Source of the DNA: Antedon mediterranea
Taxonomy: Eukaryota; Echinodermata; Crinoidea; Comatulida; Antedonidae
Assembly (NCBI RefSeq): GCF_964355755.1
Contig: NC_092675.1
Span: 1,803,001-1,867,000, forward strand
DNA: 64,000 nt
Reading direction: 5' to 3'
Shown here: one piece after another, positions 1 to 10,800 of the stretch
How positions within the stretch are numbered: the first letter of the stretch is position 1
How the letters are laid out: every line of letters starts with the position of its first letter
Notes under the pieces: model-generated
What the model was told of the DNA's origin: nothing
What the model saw: only the letters and a program-made list of their open reading frames with translations
Database searches by the model: none
Made by a program: the position numbers and the translations under genes

Positions 1-639
1 CGTTGTCATAACGTTCACGGATCTCTTATTCAATCAATCTATCTTAGTGGAATTACCATTAGTTGGTGGTTTAGTGTCTCCCTAATGCCTTAATCAGATA
101 AATGGTTATCTCGGATCTTTCTGGACGCTATGAATTTCACGGCATCACAATAATTAAAGTTATTCACAAGTTAGACTACTACTACTACATCTACTACAGC
201 AATGCATATGTGCATATACTATTACCTTATTTCTACTTCAATATCTGTATTCTTATAATACTGTAAACATGTTTTTGCGTAGGCCTAATTTTCTCCTCCG
301 ATACCACTGATATGTCTCCACGACAGGAACGTGCCCATGTTATGAATAGGCCTACGGTAGGCCTATTTGTTTTTTTCATGTGTCGGAGACGCGGATAGGT
401 TATATCGCCTAATTTTGAAAAAAAAATCTCGAAAAACCCCACCATACACAAAAATTAAAAACGATTCAAGATGTAATAATGAGTAAAAATAAAAAAAAAA
501 TAATCACTTTTCAATCTCGTTCTTTTTCATTATTTATAGAGATAATCATTTTTGCACAGCGTTTGTTTTTATTATTTATAGGCCTTCGTCGGACCATAGA
601 GATGTTATTATAGTGAATATAGTGTCTCTATGGTAGGAC

Positions 640-995
640 TGTGAAACAAAAAAATTAATGATTATTATATTTATTTCATGTTATAGCCAAAAGCTTGTTA
701 TTTTTCATAATATTAAAGTCATAATTTAGCATGATTTAGTTCTGCATCATCTTATGAAATGTAAATACGTCACGTGATGAAATAATACGATAGTAATTGT
801 GGTATAAGTTTCTAATTTTATAGGCCCAAATAATGACTTTGTCGGACAATGAAAGAAAAGAATAAATGGTTGTTATGTTTATTTCCTGTTATAGCCAAAC
901 ACTTTCAAAATAAAAGTTTCATAATTATTACGCTTATAGTTTAGCAGTAGATTTAGTTCTGCATGGTAAGTCTGTTCTTATGAAATACTTACGTA
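640..995. repeat. pair of diverged direct repeats (~130 bp each)
   Basis: About 640-775 and 850-990 share the same order of blocks: TTATTTC(A/C)TGTTATAGCCAAA, then a (T)TTCATAAT(A/T)ATTA stretch, then TTTAGTTCTGCAT and CTTATGAAAT followed by a TACGT(C/A)A end. The copies differ by many substitutions and small indels, so the duplication is old. No coding potential. Confidence 0.55.
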
Positions 996-1110
996 ATCAA
1001 TAAATCAATCAATCAATATCAATTTATTCCATACTAAGGATGTACAAATATGGCATAAAAAAGTTATTGAAAATGGAATTCGAAATAAGCAAAGCTTTTA
1101 AGCCGAGACT
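985..1110 (-). mobile_element. probable retroposon 3' end with (TTGA)n tail
   Basis: Read on the minus strand, a sequence ends in GGAATAAATTGATATTGA followed by a TTGA microsatellite (plus strand: ATCAATCAATCAAT at about 1000-1016). A short body ending in a polyadenylation-like AATAAA and a 4-bp microsatellite is the usual 3' end of CR1/L2-type LINEs and the SINEs that use them. No coding part remains. Confidence 0.4.
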
Positions 1111-1208
1111 CTTAAAACAAACAAGAAGGTAATAAAACATTATTTATATCAATAACAATAAAAACCAAACAAGAATAAATTGGTTGATAATAATAATAAT
1201 ACGACTAA

Positions 1209-1369
1209 AGGGTCTTTCACATCTGTTCCGGCACATTTCCGGACCGGCGAATCGAACATCAATGTTCCGTTTTCATGCGCCAATCGATAAGCGCGTAGCC
1301 GCATGAAAACGAAACATTGACGTTAGATTGAATTTTCCGGCGCCGGGCGGAACAGGTGTGAAAGACCCT
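1209..1369. mobile_element. MITE with ~28-bp terminal inverted repeats
   Basis: The ends are AGGGTCTTTCACATCTGTTC on the left and GAACAGGTGTGAAAGACCCT on the right, which are reverse complements apart from single changes. The GC-rich interior (CCGGACCGG, CGCGTAGCCGC) is also partly self-complementary. It is about 160 bp with no ORF. A diverged relative lies near 8.3 kb in HACE1 intron 6. The superfamily is not assigned. Confidence 0.7.
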
Positions 1370-1896
1370 GTAGTTAGTGGTATATAAGTGTACCATTTTG
1401 TACAGCCCAACTCAACGACACTTATTCTGCTTTACCACTGACAAAAGTACAGGATTATTATAATGTTGTTGTAAAGGTTTAGCCTTTAAAACAGAAATTA
1501 AAGATCGGTTTATACGTGAGGACATTCTGTTCTAGCCTCTCTTATCCGTTCTAGCACTCTTCACTTTTACAATCTTAAATGTTGTATTACTTATAAATTG
1601 TCTTTGCGTCTTTCTTTCACGGCCATTATTTTCGCGAAATCACAAGATTTGATAATTCAATAATACATAATTAAAATACGATGAGAGTGGCTCGTCTCAA
1701 ATGCTCTTATGTTTGGTTACCATGACGTTTCATGATGCTATGAAACTCCATAAGACGAAATGTATACAGTATATTTGAATCCCTTAGCGTGTCATTTATA
1801 AACAATACAATAAAACATATTAATAATTGAGAGTAGATATCTAAAGTTTTTTTTTACTATACGTTCATTCGATTCTGCAGCTGTCAAAAGATAAAG

Positions 1897-1958
1897 TCTC
1901 ACTGACTATCGCAAGTCATCTAGATACGTATCTAGATGACTTGCGATCGTCAGTGAGA
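1897..1958. repeat. 62-bp near-perfect palindrome without spacer
   Basis: The sequence is symmetric about TACGTA (centre 1927/1928). Each arm is 31 bp with a single mismatch (1907 against 1948). Arms contain CTAGATGACTTGCGAT and GTCAGTGAGA. With no loop it could extrude as a cruciform, or it may be the remnant of a foldback insertion. I see no target duplication or flanking coding sequence. Confidence 0.9.
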
Positions 1959-2717
1959 TCGTATACTATAAACTACAGAATCGGTGTTGATTTACGATAC
2001 TGTTATGTTACTGTTCTTGTAACCGTCTTCTTCTGAAGACACATGGCCGTCATTGACGGATACTTAACTCCTGTTTTACTGATCATGATCTAACGTTTAT
2101 AAAGTGCTAACCCTTTTATTTCAATTTTTGATTGATATAACATTGAAAAAAAAGAGCTACGTTACGGTATGTATAATAATTAATAAAAATGAAACAAAGT
2201 GAAAATCTCAACGTTTAGTTGTTAAGCTACACACAGCCGTATTCTTCGTTTAGATTGATTTTTCATTTTAAAAATGGTGAGACACTATAATTCAGACAGA
2301 TGTCTAAAACTACCACTTAATGTGAAACACCCCTTAACAATTGTTCAATAAGCATAAGTTAACGAATATGCCTATACAAATTAGGTTGATCACATCGCGT
2401 CGTGTGATCCACTCTCTGAGCCAGATATTTGAATGTAGTAACGCAGAATTGTTTTAATTATCACTGTCGTTAAGTGTCATTAATCAAATGTAATTTTCAC
2501 AAGAGCGTGTTGATTATTACAAATGGTCACAAAGAACATCAAAGAGAAACCGAATTATTATAGGTAAGTCCCTCGTGTTCCGAGACTTAAAATATCGTAT
2601 ACAAAACATTTACTTTAGGCCTATATGCCTAAACACACTGTATCTTTCTCATATAATTCACAATCACATTACTATATCACAGATAGGAATAGCGCCTGTC
2701 TGATAATAGGGTCAAAG

Positions 2718-2805
2718 ATCTTTCTACACTATCAAACTAGTTTGACAAAAAAAGTGTGATGTGCCCAAATATGGTAGTGATATGCCCAATAATGGTAATG
2801 ATGCA
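2718..2805. mobile_element. MITE family A, left half (copy 1)
   Basis: TCTACACTATCAAACTAG is followed by GTTTGACAAAAAAAGTGTGA and two tandem copies of the internal unit with core ATGGTA(G/A)TGAT. The right terminal repeat is missing. This is the 5' half of the commonest MITE in the window, described fully at 63237-63402. Confidence 0.7.
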
Positions 2806-4599
2806 CACATAACGTTTGGTATGTGTTGACAATCTCTCCGAAGCACTAACTAACGGATTATCCTCACTATAATATCTCTTTAGTCGGAGATATACACTTG
2901 TGTTATATCGGCTACACAGGGCCATTGGGGAGATTCATCGTCCGTTTTTATATGAAATTCAAAAATCAAATTGGTTTTACATGTTTATAATCTTTAAGTG
3001 GTTACCGCCACATTTAAAAATGGTAGTAATAAAGCCTATTCTGTAGGCCTTCCAGTCTAAAATCAAACTTTAATTTGTATTAATGGTGATACCAAGGTGA
3101 CTGTCGCAGACTTAGGCTTTATTATAATTCATATTTGCTTATATGCATTATCAATGCCAAACGTTGACATGAAGTGATTTCTAAAAAACCTAGCCTCTAC
3201 TTGAAATTGTCTAAAACCAGCAATTAAGGATTTGTCGTTTTCAATCTTTAAAGTACATCTCATTTCGGCGTATAATGAAAAGGAAAAAACACTCCAACAG
3301 ACCAGAATATATTATAAAAGCGTGCTTAAGATGTAGGCCAATAGAATCCGAGATACCATGCATTAATATGGTTAGTTCCAGATTTATTGACTTTATTGAT
3401 CCGTGGAGCAATTAGTAAGGCCTGGGTATGTAAATGATTTGTAATTTGAGTCACAACAGGTATACCTTTATCAACCGATGATAATTATGAATTGATTAGG
3501 ACATTAGGCGCCGTGTCATGTTTCTATAGATTTCTGTACACCAGCCAGACGACCCATGATTATCAAAAACAAAGTGCACAAGGAATCCGTTTCCGTCGTT
3601 TTAAAGTGGAATATGCATCAACACAATGCTATTTTGAAATAATCATAATATTTTAATATTATTTTGAATTTACACGAATAAATACGACGGCTAACGTCAC
3701 GCATCAATGCATCAATATTCCGAATTAGGCCTACATTAATTCATAAAACATTCAGCCTATAAGGTTACATAAATTCGTACGTAAATAAACGCATAGTGGT
3801 AACAGTGCAGTCAAAATAAATGCAATACCGTTACTACAAACTGTGCAACGAGAATATGAATTCTAGTGATTTTACGCGAACTTGATTTAAGTTAACGTAT
3901 GTGTTTGAGCGAGGCTATCGCCATCTACACATATAATTCAGTTGAAGTGTGTATCTACTTTATGTAGTTAATATATAAATTAGTCATGGAGCAAAAGTTC
4001 TTTAGATAATACGGAACACTGACTGGGTAAAACAGGCTAACACAACCACCATATTTAAATAGCTTTTAAAATTCACCTTTTCAACACATATTTTCACCCT
4101 CGATAAACCATATTTAATTCAGTTTAAGATCCATTTCTTTTTAGTGCACTTTTTTACTATTTATTTATTTCATGGATAGGGCCTACTTTTATTTTTATGT
4201 GAAGCGCATAGAGACATTATGCACTTAAAAGTTCAATGTTATTATATTATTTACGTAAGCCCTAAATGGTTATCGTAAAATGATTAAAGTAAAGTTAGAT
4301 GGTAAAAACTAAAGTTTCAGTTATTGATAAATCGTTGTTCATTTCGTTTGTAAAATACGTTCCGTGTGAATAACCTATAGGAAAAGATTTCCATTATCAT
4401 CACCAGCCGTCGTGCGAATAGCCGTTTCAGTTATTGACACGGATACTTCAGATCACAATGTTTACGGAAGTGATCCATCAGAGATATTTTTAACTATTAT
4501 TTCAAGGCAGCGGCTATTTCAGCGGCATGTTTTTCATGATCCAATAAGGTGTTTTTGATGCACAAGATTCTTATCCATCGTGCATGCTGTGATTCAATC

Positions 4600-4865
4600 T
4601 TATCACTACAACAGGTAGCCTAGTCGCCTACCTACTACTAGTAGTACTACCTAGTTAGACCTAGCCTCTCTCTAGGCTTGTTGGTCACAGCTGCAGATAC
4701 TATTACTAGCCTACCTACTACTCTAGGCCTTCTGACTTTGTCTCCACACAAAATAGAGGCCTAGAGGTTAGTTAGGTAGAGTGGCGGATTTACTGGCTAT
4801 CTACCTTGTGTGATCTTGTGTTTAATAACCCTACCCTAGCTAGGCCTACCCGGCTTTGATTACAA
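4600..4865 (+). promoter_or_regulatory. HACE1 5' flank / 5' UTR, CTAGGC-rich
   Basis: The 260 bases before the HACE1 start codon are packed with TAGGCCT, CCTAGC and GCCTACCTACTA words. The same signature occurs in intron 1 of MFSD14A and of the NIPAL gene but is much sparser elsewhere. I see no obvious TATA box, and the transcription start cannot be fixed from sequence. That this is promoter is inferred from its position. Confidence 0.4.
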
Positions 4866-7800
4866 ATGATGGAGGCAATACAGAGATTGGCTAGATCACT
4901 CCGGAATGCTCGAACAGTTGAACTTCCAAAAGGTAAGTGAATTAAAATTATAAATATAAATATTCATATTTCATGTTGTAATCACTATTACTATATATCG
5001 ATCGGTACTCAATTACCTTCTTATTAAAATTCTTCTACAAATTAAAAATATATTTTGGAAAATATCTTCAATATTTAGAATTTTAAAAAATGGGACTACT
5101 GTCTCGCATTTCTCTACTGACTCCTATTACTCATGGAAATATTAATTATTATCCCCATCATTCAACTTGTAAATATTAATTATTTTGAATGCTGTAGAAT
5201 CTTCTTTGGAACACCACTATTCAGAAGAATCTCCTATAAGGAGACACTTTGTGTTGAAACGAACAATGGGATATAGTTATTAGTGAATGCTATTGCCAAC
5301 CCTATTTAAAGGACACTTTGTTGGTTCCTGAAGGTTTCCCCTTAATAGAGATTCTACTGATAGTTTTTCTATCAAAAATTTCTTTTTCCTTAAAGTGAAC
5401 AGTATCTCTTCTAGTTCTATTACTAATTTTATTCCACTGACATAAAATGTAATTATAATTTAAAACATTTATTTGGAATTTTAATATTCTTTTTTTTTCA
5501 CAGATTCTAAAGCAGCAGCATATGTACTTATGCCTATGATAATAGCCAATCAACATAGGTAATTTGAATACTATAATTATAACTTAAAACAAAAGCAAAT
5601 ATTGTCTTCAAAGTGAATCTAAAATGGAGCCAACGGACACGGAAAGTAATGTATTGAGTCAAATTAGACAAGGACAAAACAACAACTTGTTCAAAACAGG
5701 AAAATATAGAATCAATTGATTTGTTTATGTGATTTAAAAGCTGGACTAGTTGCAGCCGATTGTCTGTTGGTTACCTGTGCCCTGGAATTACACAGAATTT
5801 CCTGTTACACCTAAGGCAACGCTTTGATTTGACCAATCACACGCGAGTGATTTAAAAAAAAGTTGCTTATGATTTGTCAACCTCGCTTGCGTTGCGTCTA
5901 TGTACTTGTGTTCTGTCGCTAGTGAGAACCAAGCTGAATAATGTGTCTCACGATCTTGTAGCAGAAATGCTCCAGAAGTGTTGTTATAACAAACAGTCCA
6001 TGAACATTCTATTTAAAATGATTAAATAATGTACATACAACTTAAATACTAAGGACTGTATTGTGCAACATAAGTTGGGTTGTGTTGAAATCTGTTTGCA
6101 AGGACTACAGTAGTTCAGTTTAATTTCTTAATTTTAATCTGTTTATATTCATTTATTCTCTCTTTCAGATCAGTTTCTGATCTTCTTAGTAGTTCCAGTT
6201 TTGATGTCAACTTTGTATTTGGTAGAGCACAGCGAAATCTGTTACACATTGCAGCAAAGTATGTCATATATTAACATACAGTATCTTGTTCTCTGTGGTG
6301 TGTTATACCATAATCAGATTCTTAATCCACAACACAACATCATAAAAAAAAGTTGGGGTAGCTGAAATTTTTCTCAATACCTTTATATATTTCAAACGTT
6401 GTCACATATCATAATTATTTAAAAATAATTAATTATTATAATTTATTTGATTCTTTTAAAGCACAGAACATTATAAAATCTCAATGTACTTTACATAAAG
6501 TAGACATTACAAATCCGAAATATTTAAATAATCTTAAAATACAAAATCACAGTACAATTTATGAAACATTTAAAAAGTTAAATTATCAGCCTTGGTATCA
6601 TCAAATAATGTACCTCAACATCAATATTGACATTATAATCATTACTTTCATAATCATTTTCATAATCATCATACTATAATTGAAATCTTTATTTTATTAC
6701 TGATAATTATTATCCTGTTATATATTATGGTTTTTAATGCCATCATTTTAATCATTATCAAATATTAAATATGTTTGTTCTTCCCCAGCTGTGGTAGTTA
6801 TGAGGTTTTGTGTATTCTATTAAGAAAGGGAGCATCACCTAATGTACAAGACATAGCAGGCTGCACCCCATTACATTTAGCAGCTAGAAACGGGTAAATA
6901 ACCATTCATTGTTTTCATTGATCTGAGTAGGTAACGTGGAGACCTGATGCCTCTGGTTCAGGAACCCTAAGTGGCCCTCCAACGCTGGAGGACTCTGGCA
7001 TTTTTAGCCTTTTCAACATTATGTTAATGCCTGTTTTTCCGATGGGTACTGCTCAGGGGCACCCATAAGCTCCTGGCTCATGAGTGAGTACTCATAGCCA
7101 TTACACCACTGTCTATCTACCTTTACTCAATTTAGTTTAATTGTTGCCCAGTTTTTGTTCCATATATAGACAATAAGATAACTTTTTTTATGCAGATAAA
7201 AGATTATTTCATTCATTCCACAAACAAATAAATGTATAGTAAAATGGTCTTAATTAATTGCAAATATTATATCAATTTTATGGAAATAGATCAATAAAAA
7301 TGTTCTTATTATTTTTCAGGAAGAAAAGGTGTATGACAAAGCTATTAGAGTACAAAGCTGATGTTAATATATGCAATAATGAAGGCCTAACGATGGTACA
7401 GTAATTATTAAAATTGTATATTCTAATTTAATGTATGTTGGTATTGTATATAGGTAGGTATTGCATAATACGGCTTTACCACGTTGAAACACCGGTTCTC
7501 GTCAGATCACCGAAGTTAAGTGACGTTGGGCCTGGTTAGAGCTTGGATGGGAGACCATCTGGGAATAACGGGTGCTGTATACGGAGCTGGGGTCCCGTTA
7601 GGCATTTGAAATCAGCACTGCTGACTCTTATGGCAGCCCCTGCATCTAGTATCTGCCTCAGACCTCTGGTCAAGGTGGGCACTGGACGAGAGAAGCCCTT
7701 GATCAATGTTAGGACCAATCAAGGTGCTTTAAACAGTCCTGGCTTTGTTTGTATCAAACCTGTTAGTGGCGTTAATTATCGCTGTTGGTTTCGATTAAAT

Positions 7801-10800
7801 AAAATTTTAAAAAATAAAAAAAAAATTTTATCAATGATCATGTTTTTGGACTTTTAAAATTACGGTAATTATTATTAGTGAAATATTTGATTTTTTTACA
7901 ACGTTATGATAATCTTATATAATATTATTATTATCAATATTATTATACAGTAAACATGCATTCACAACTGAAGAAAGAAAGGTTTAAATGTTAAGCTCCC
8001 AGCTTATTAAAAAGCTTTGTTTTTTTAAACCTGTATTATACTTAGATTCACTGGCTTGCTGTAAATGGCCGTTCTGAGGCTCTAATAGACGTCTTTCAAT
8101 ATGTTACCAATGTAGATGTTGAGGTAATATTTTATTAAGTTCAAATTATTATTTTAATGTTTAAACTGTAATATTATCTGGATTTACATACCTGTCTGTT
8201 GTTTTAAATTACATAGAAAACAGCAATGCATGTTGTTGATTCATAAAAATGTCAACGGTCAGATAAGCATTTTGATTTATCAATAGGGTCTTGCACACTT
8301 GCTTTGGCATGCTTCCGGTCTGGGAAAATCAAAACAAACGTCAATGTTTCCTTTTGACGCACCTACGTGCTTATCGACCGTTGCATAGCCATGTGGAGCA
8401 TCATGTTAAAGAATAAAAATATATTCTATTATTAATTTATATCATTATGATTAATAAACTTGACCATTTTCTTTTGTTATAGGATGGGCAGGGACAAACT
8501 GCTCTCCATGTTGCCTCACAAAATGGCCACAAATTAGTAAGTTCTTTTTTCTATTCTAGGGAGAGCTCATTATTTATAAAATTTGTATAAGTTGTTTGTT
8601 CTTGAGAAACCCTACTACTCATAAATTTAATTAAAATTTTGAACTATTTTTACTTACAGACGGTGGCATGTTTGTTAGATCATGGTGCACGAGTCGATAA
8701 GATCAACTCTGTTGGGCAAACAGCACTATACTTTGCATGCAGGTAAGATTAGGTTTTTGTTTCTGAGAGAAGGGGAGGAGGGAATTTAAATCCTTTTTAT
8801 TGTTAAATATTACAAATTTCTATTTGATACATTTATTTAATATTAATAATAATATTTAACGTCCATTTTTTTCTTTCTTTTGTGGGTTGCTCACCTTTAT
8901 TATTTTCATTTCCATTATATACACATGATTGGTAAACTTTTGAAATTGTTCACTATACTATTACTAAAAACATTTCATACAAACTATTGTATTGTTTTCA
9001 GTCATGGACAGTTGGAAGCAGTTCGTCTTCTGTTAGATAAGAGTGCAAAGCATTTCTCTGATGAAAATGGAATAAGTCCGTTGTTGAAGGCTGCACAGGG
9101 TGGTCACGTTTATGTGTGCAACTTGCTGCTTAAAACATTCCCTAAATTATGGACACATTTGATTGAGTTTAGTGTCAATGAAAAGGTTGATGAATCTAAG
9201 GTAAGTGGCAGTGTTGTTTTTTTTCTTTAGCCTGTTCAATAATGATATAAAAACTCTCCCATCCTCCCACACCAGAATCTGTTGCTTTGCTATAAACATG
9301 ATTGGGCACAACACAAGACAACCTTGAATCCCTAAAGCAGAAAAGTACTTGGTTCAAATCCACTTAGATGTCAGTACCAACTTTTATAAAGCTCTATCTA
9401 CACTTTAAAACTTTATATAACAAGTAATGTGCCCAAATTTGGTAGTGATATGACATCATCATGTAATCAAGTTTTTTGTCAAATAAAGTTTGATAGTGTA
9501 GTTTATGTAAAGTATCTTGTGTGTATGTTTGTCTTTGGTGAATGGAGTATTTGTGCTAAGTAGTGTGAAAGGGTATTTGAAACATTTATCCATGTCTCAT
9601 CTTGTTTATATTCCAGCTGTTGTCAGTTTATTGTAAACTATGTGAAGAAGGCGGTAAGGAAAAGAACACGATCCTGGAAGGCCTTGCTGATCTTGCTTCA
9701 GTTACTGGACACAAACTTCTTAGGTAAAGTCAATTTTTAATAAGTTTAAAGGAATTTCATTTCAGAATCACTGTGTATTAGGAAGCATTCTACTTTTAGA
9801 CAGATATTTTAAAGCAATTTTGTTTTTTTAGAATCAATTATTTAATTTCGTAAGATAGTAGAATCAATATAATGTATGCTATGATGTCGTAAACACACAA
9901 CTTCAATCAATTAATAATAATTTATTTCTCAAATAAAAACAAAATACAGTTAACATTTTCTAAAATAATAAATGAAAAATGAGAAAATGGGTACCCCACT
10001 GGAAGCTTAGCTTTAAAATGTGGGGTTTGGGCAACATATTTAAGTAAGGTAAGGTAAGAAACATGATAATGAACAAAAAAGGCATTTAACTTAAATGAAT
10101 GCAGTTATAATTTAACTTAAGACAAATATATTATTAACTTAAACAATAATAGTAGAAACAAGGTATTCATGTAATTTGGACTTAAAACGAGATATAAAAT
10201 TAATAATTAGAAAGAGAACTCTTATGGAAGACTAGCTTTATAATAAGATATTATATTATAATTTTTTAGATGTCTATTTTAGACATCTAAATTTATCAGT
10301 AAATGAAAAAAAATTTTTCTTTCTTTATTTGAAAGTCATACTAGTACCATTGACGTACAGGTAAATGGATTGAACCGATGTGTTCGACTCCTCACTAAAC
10401 TGTACAAGAAGTTTTTCTGTGCCAGAGATGATGCACGAAGCCACAGATATTCACCTCCTCCAAGTGTGTTTCAGGTATGGCACTATTTTATGAATAATTC
10501 TGTAGATAATCTTTGAAATGAAAATGCACTTTTTTTTAAAGATTTGTGTAAAATATATTTTTCTTTTTATTGTCCAGCCTTTAGAAGCACTATGGAATAC
10601 ACTAGAACAGTGGTTACTACTGATGGCAAATGAACTAGAAAAGCTTCCTCTTACGGCGAAAGAAACCAATAACACCGATAAGACATCAAACAACTCTAGT
10701 ATTCCTTCGGAAGACAAAAAGGTTGAAAATAAAATCAAGCAGAAAACCGAGTCTAAAATAAAAGAAAAGGTGACTAGCCATCCAGTATCCAGCACACCAG

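Larger units (their letters stand above)
1..4600. other. intergenic region upstream of HACE1
   Basis: I see no coding exon here. The six-frame ORFs are short, lack homology that I recognise, and sit in AT-rich sequence. The region holds a pair of diverged direct repeats, a probable retroposon tail, one MITE with long inverted ends, a 62-bp near-perfect palindrome and half of a common MITE, each listed separately. The rest looks like unique AT-rich spacer. Confidence 0.6.

Noticed and set aside
7468-7580. functional 5S rRNA gene
   Set aside because: The 5S part has many changes, runs into an unrelated body instead of a T-run terminator, and is intronic; a SINE explains it better.
7543-7857. 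104-aa open frame
   Set aside because: It lies entirely over the 5S-derived SINE and its A-rich tail inside a HACE1 intron; no conserved protein pattern.
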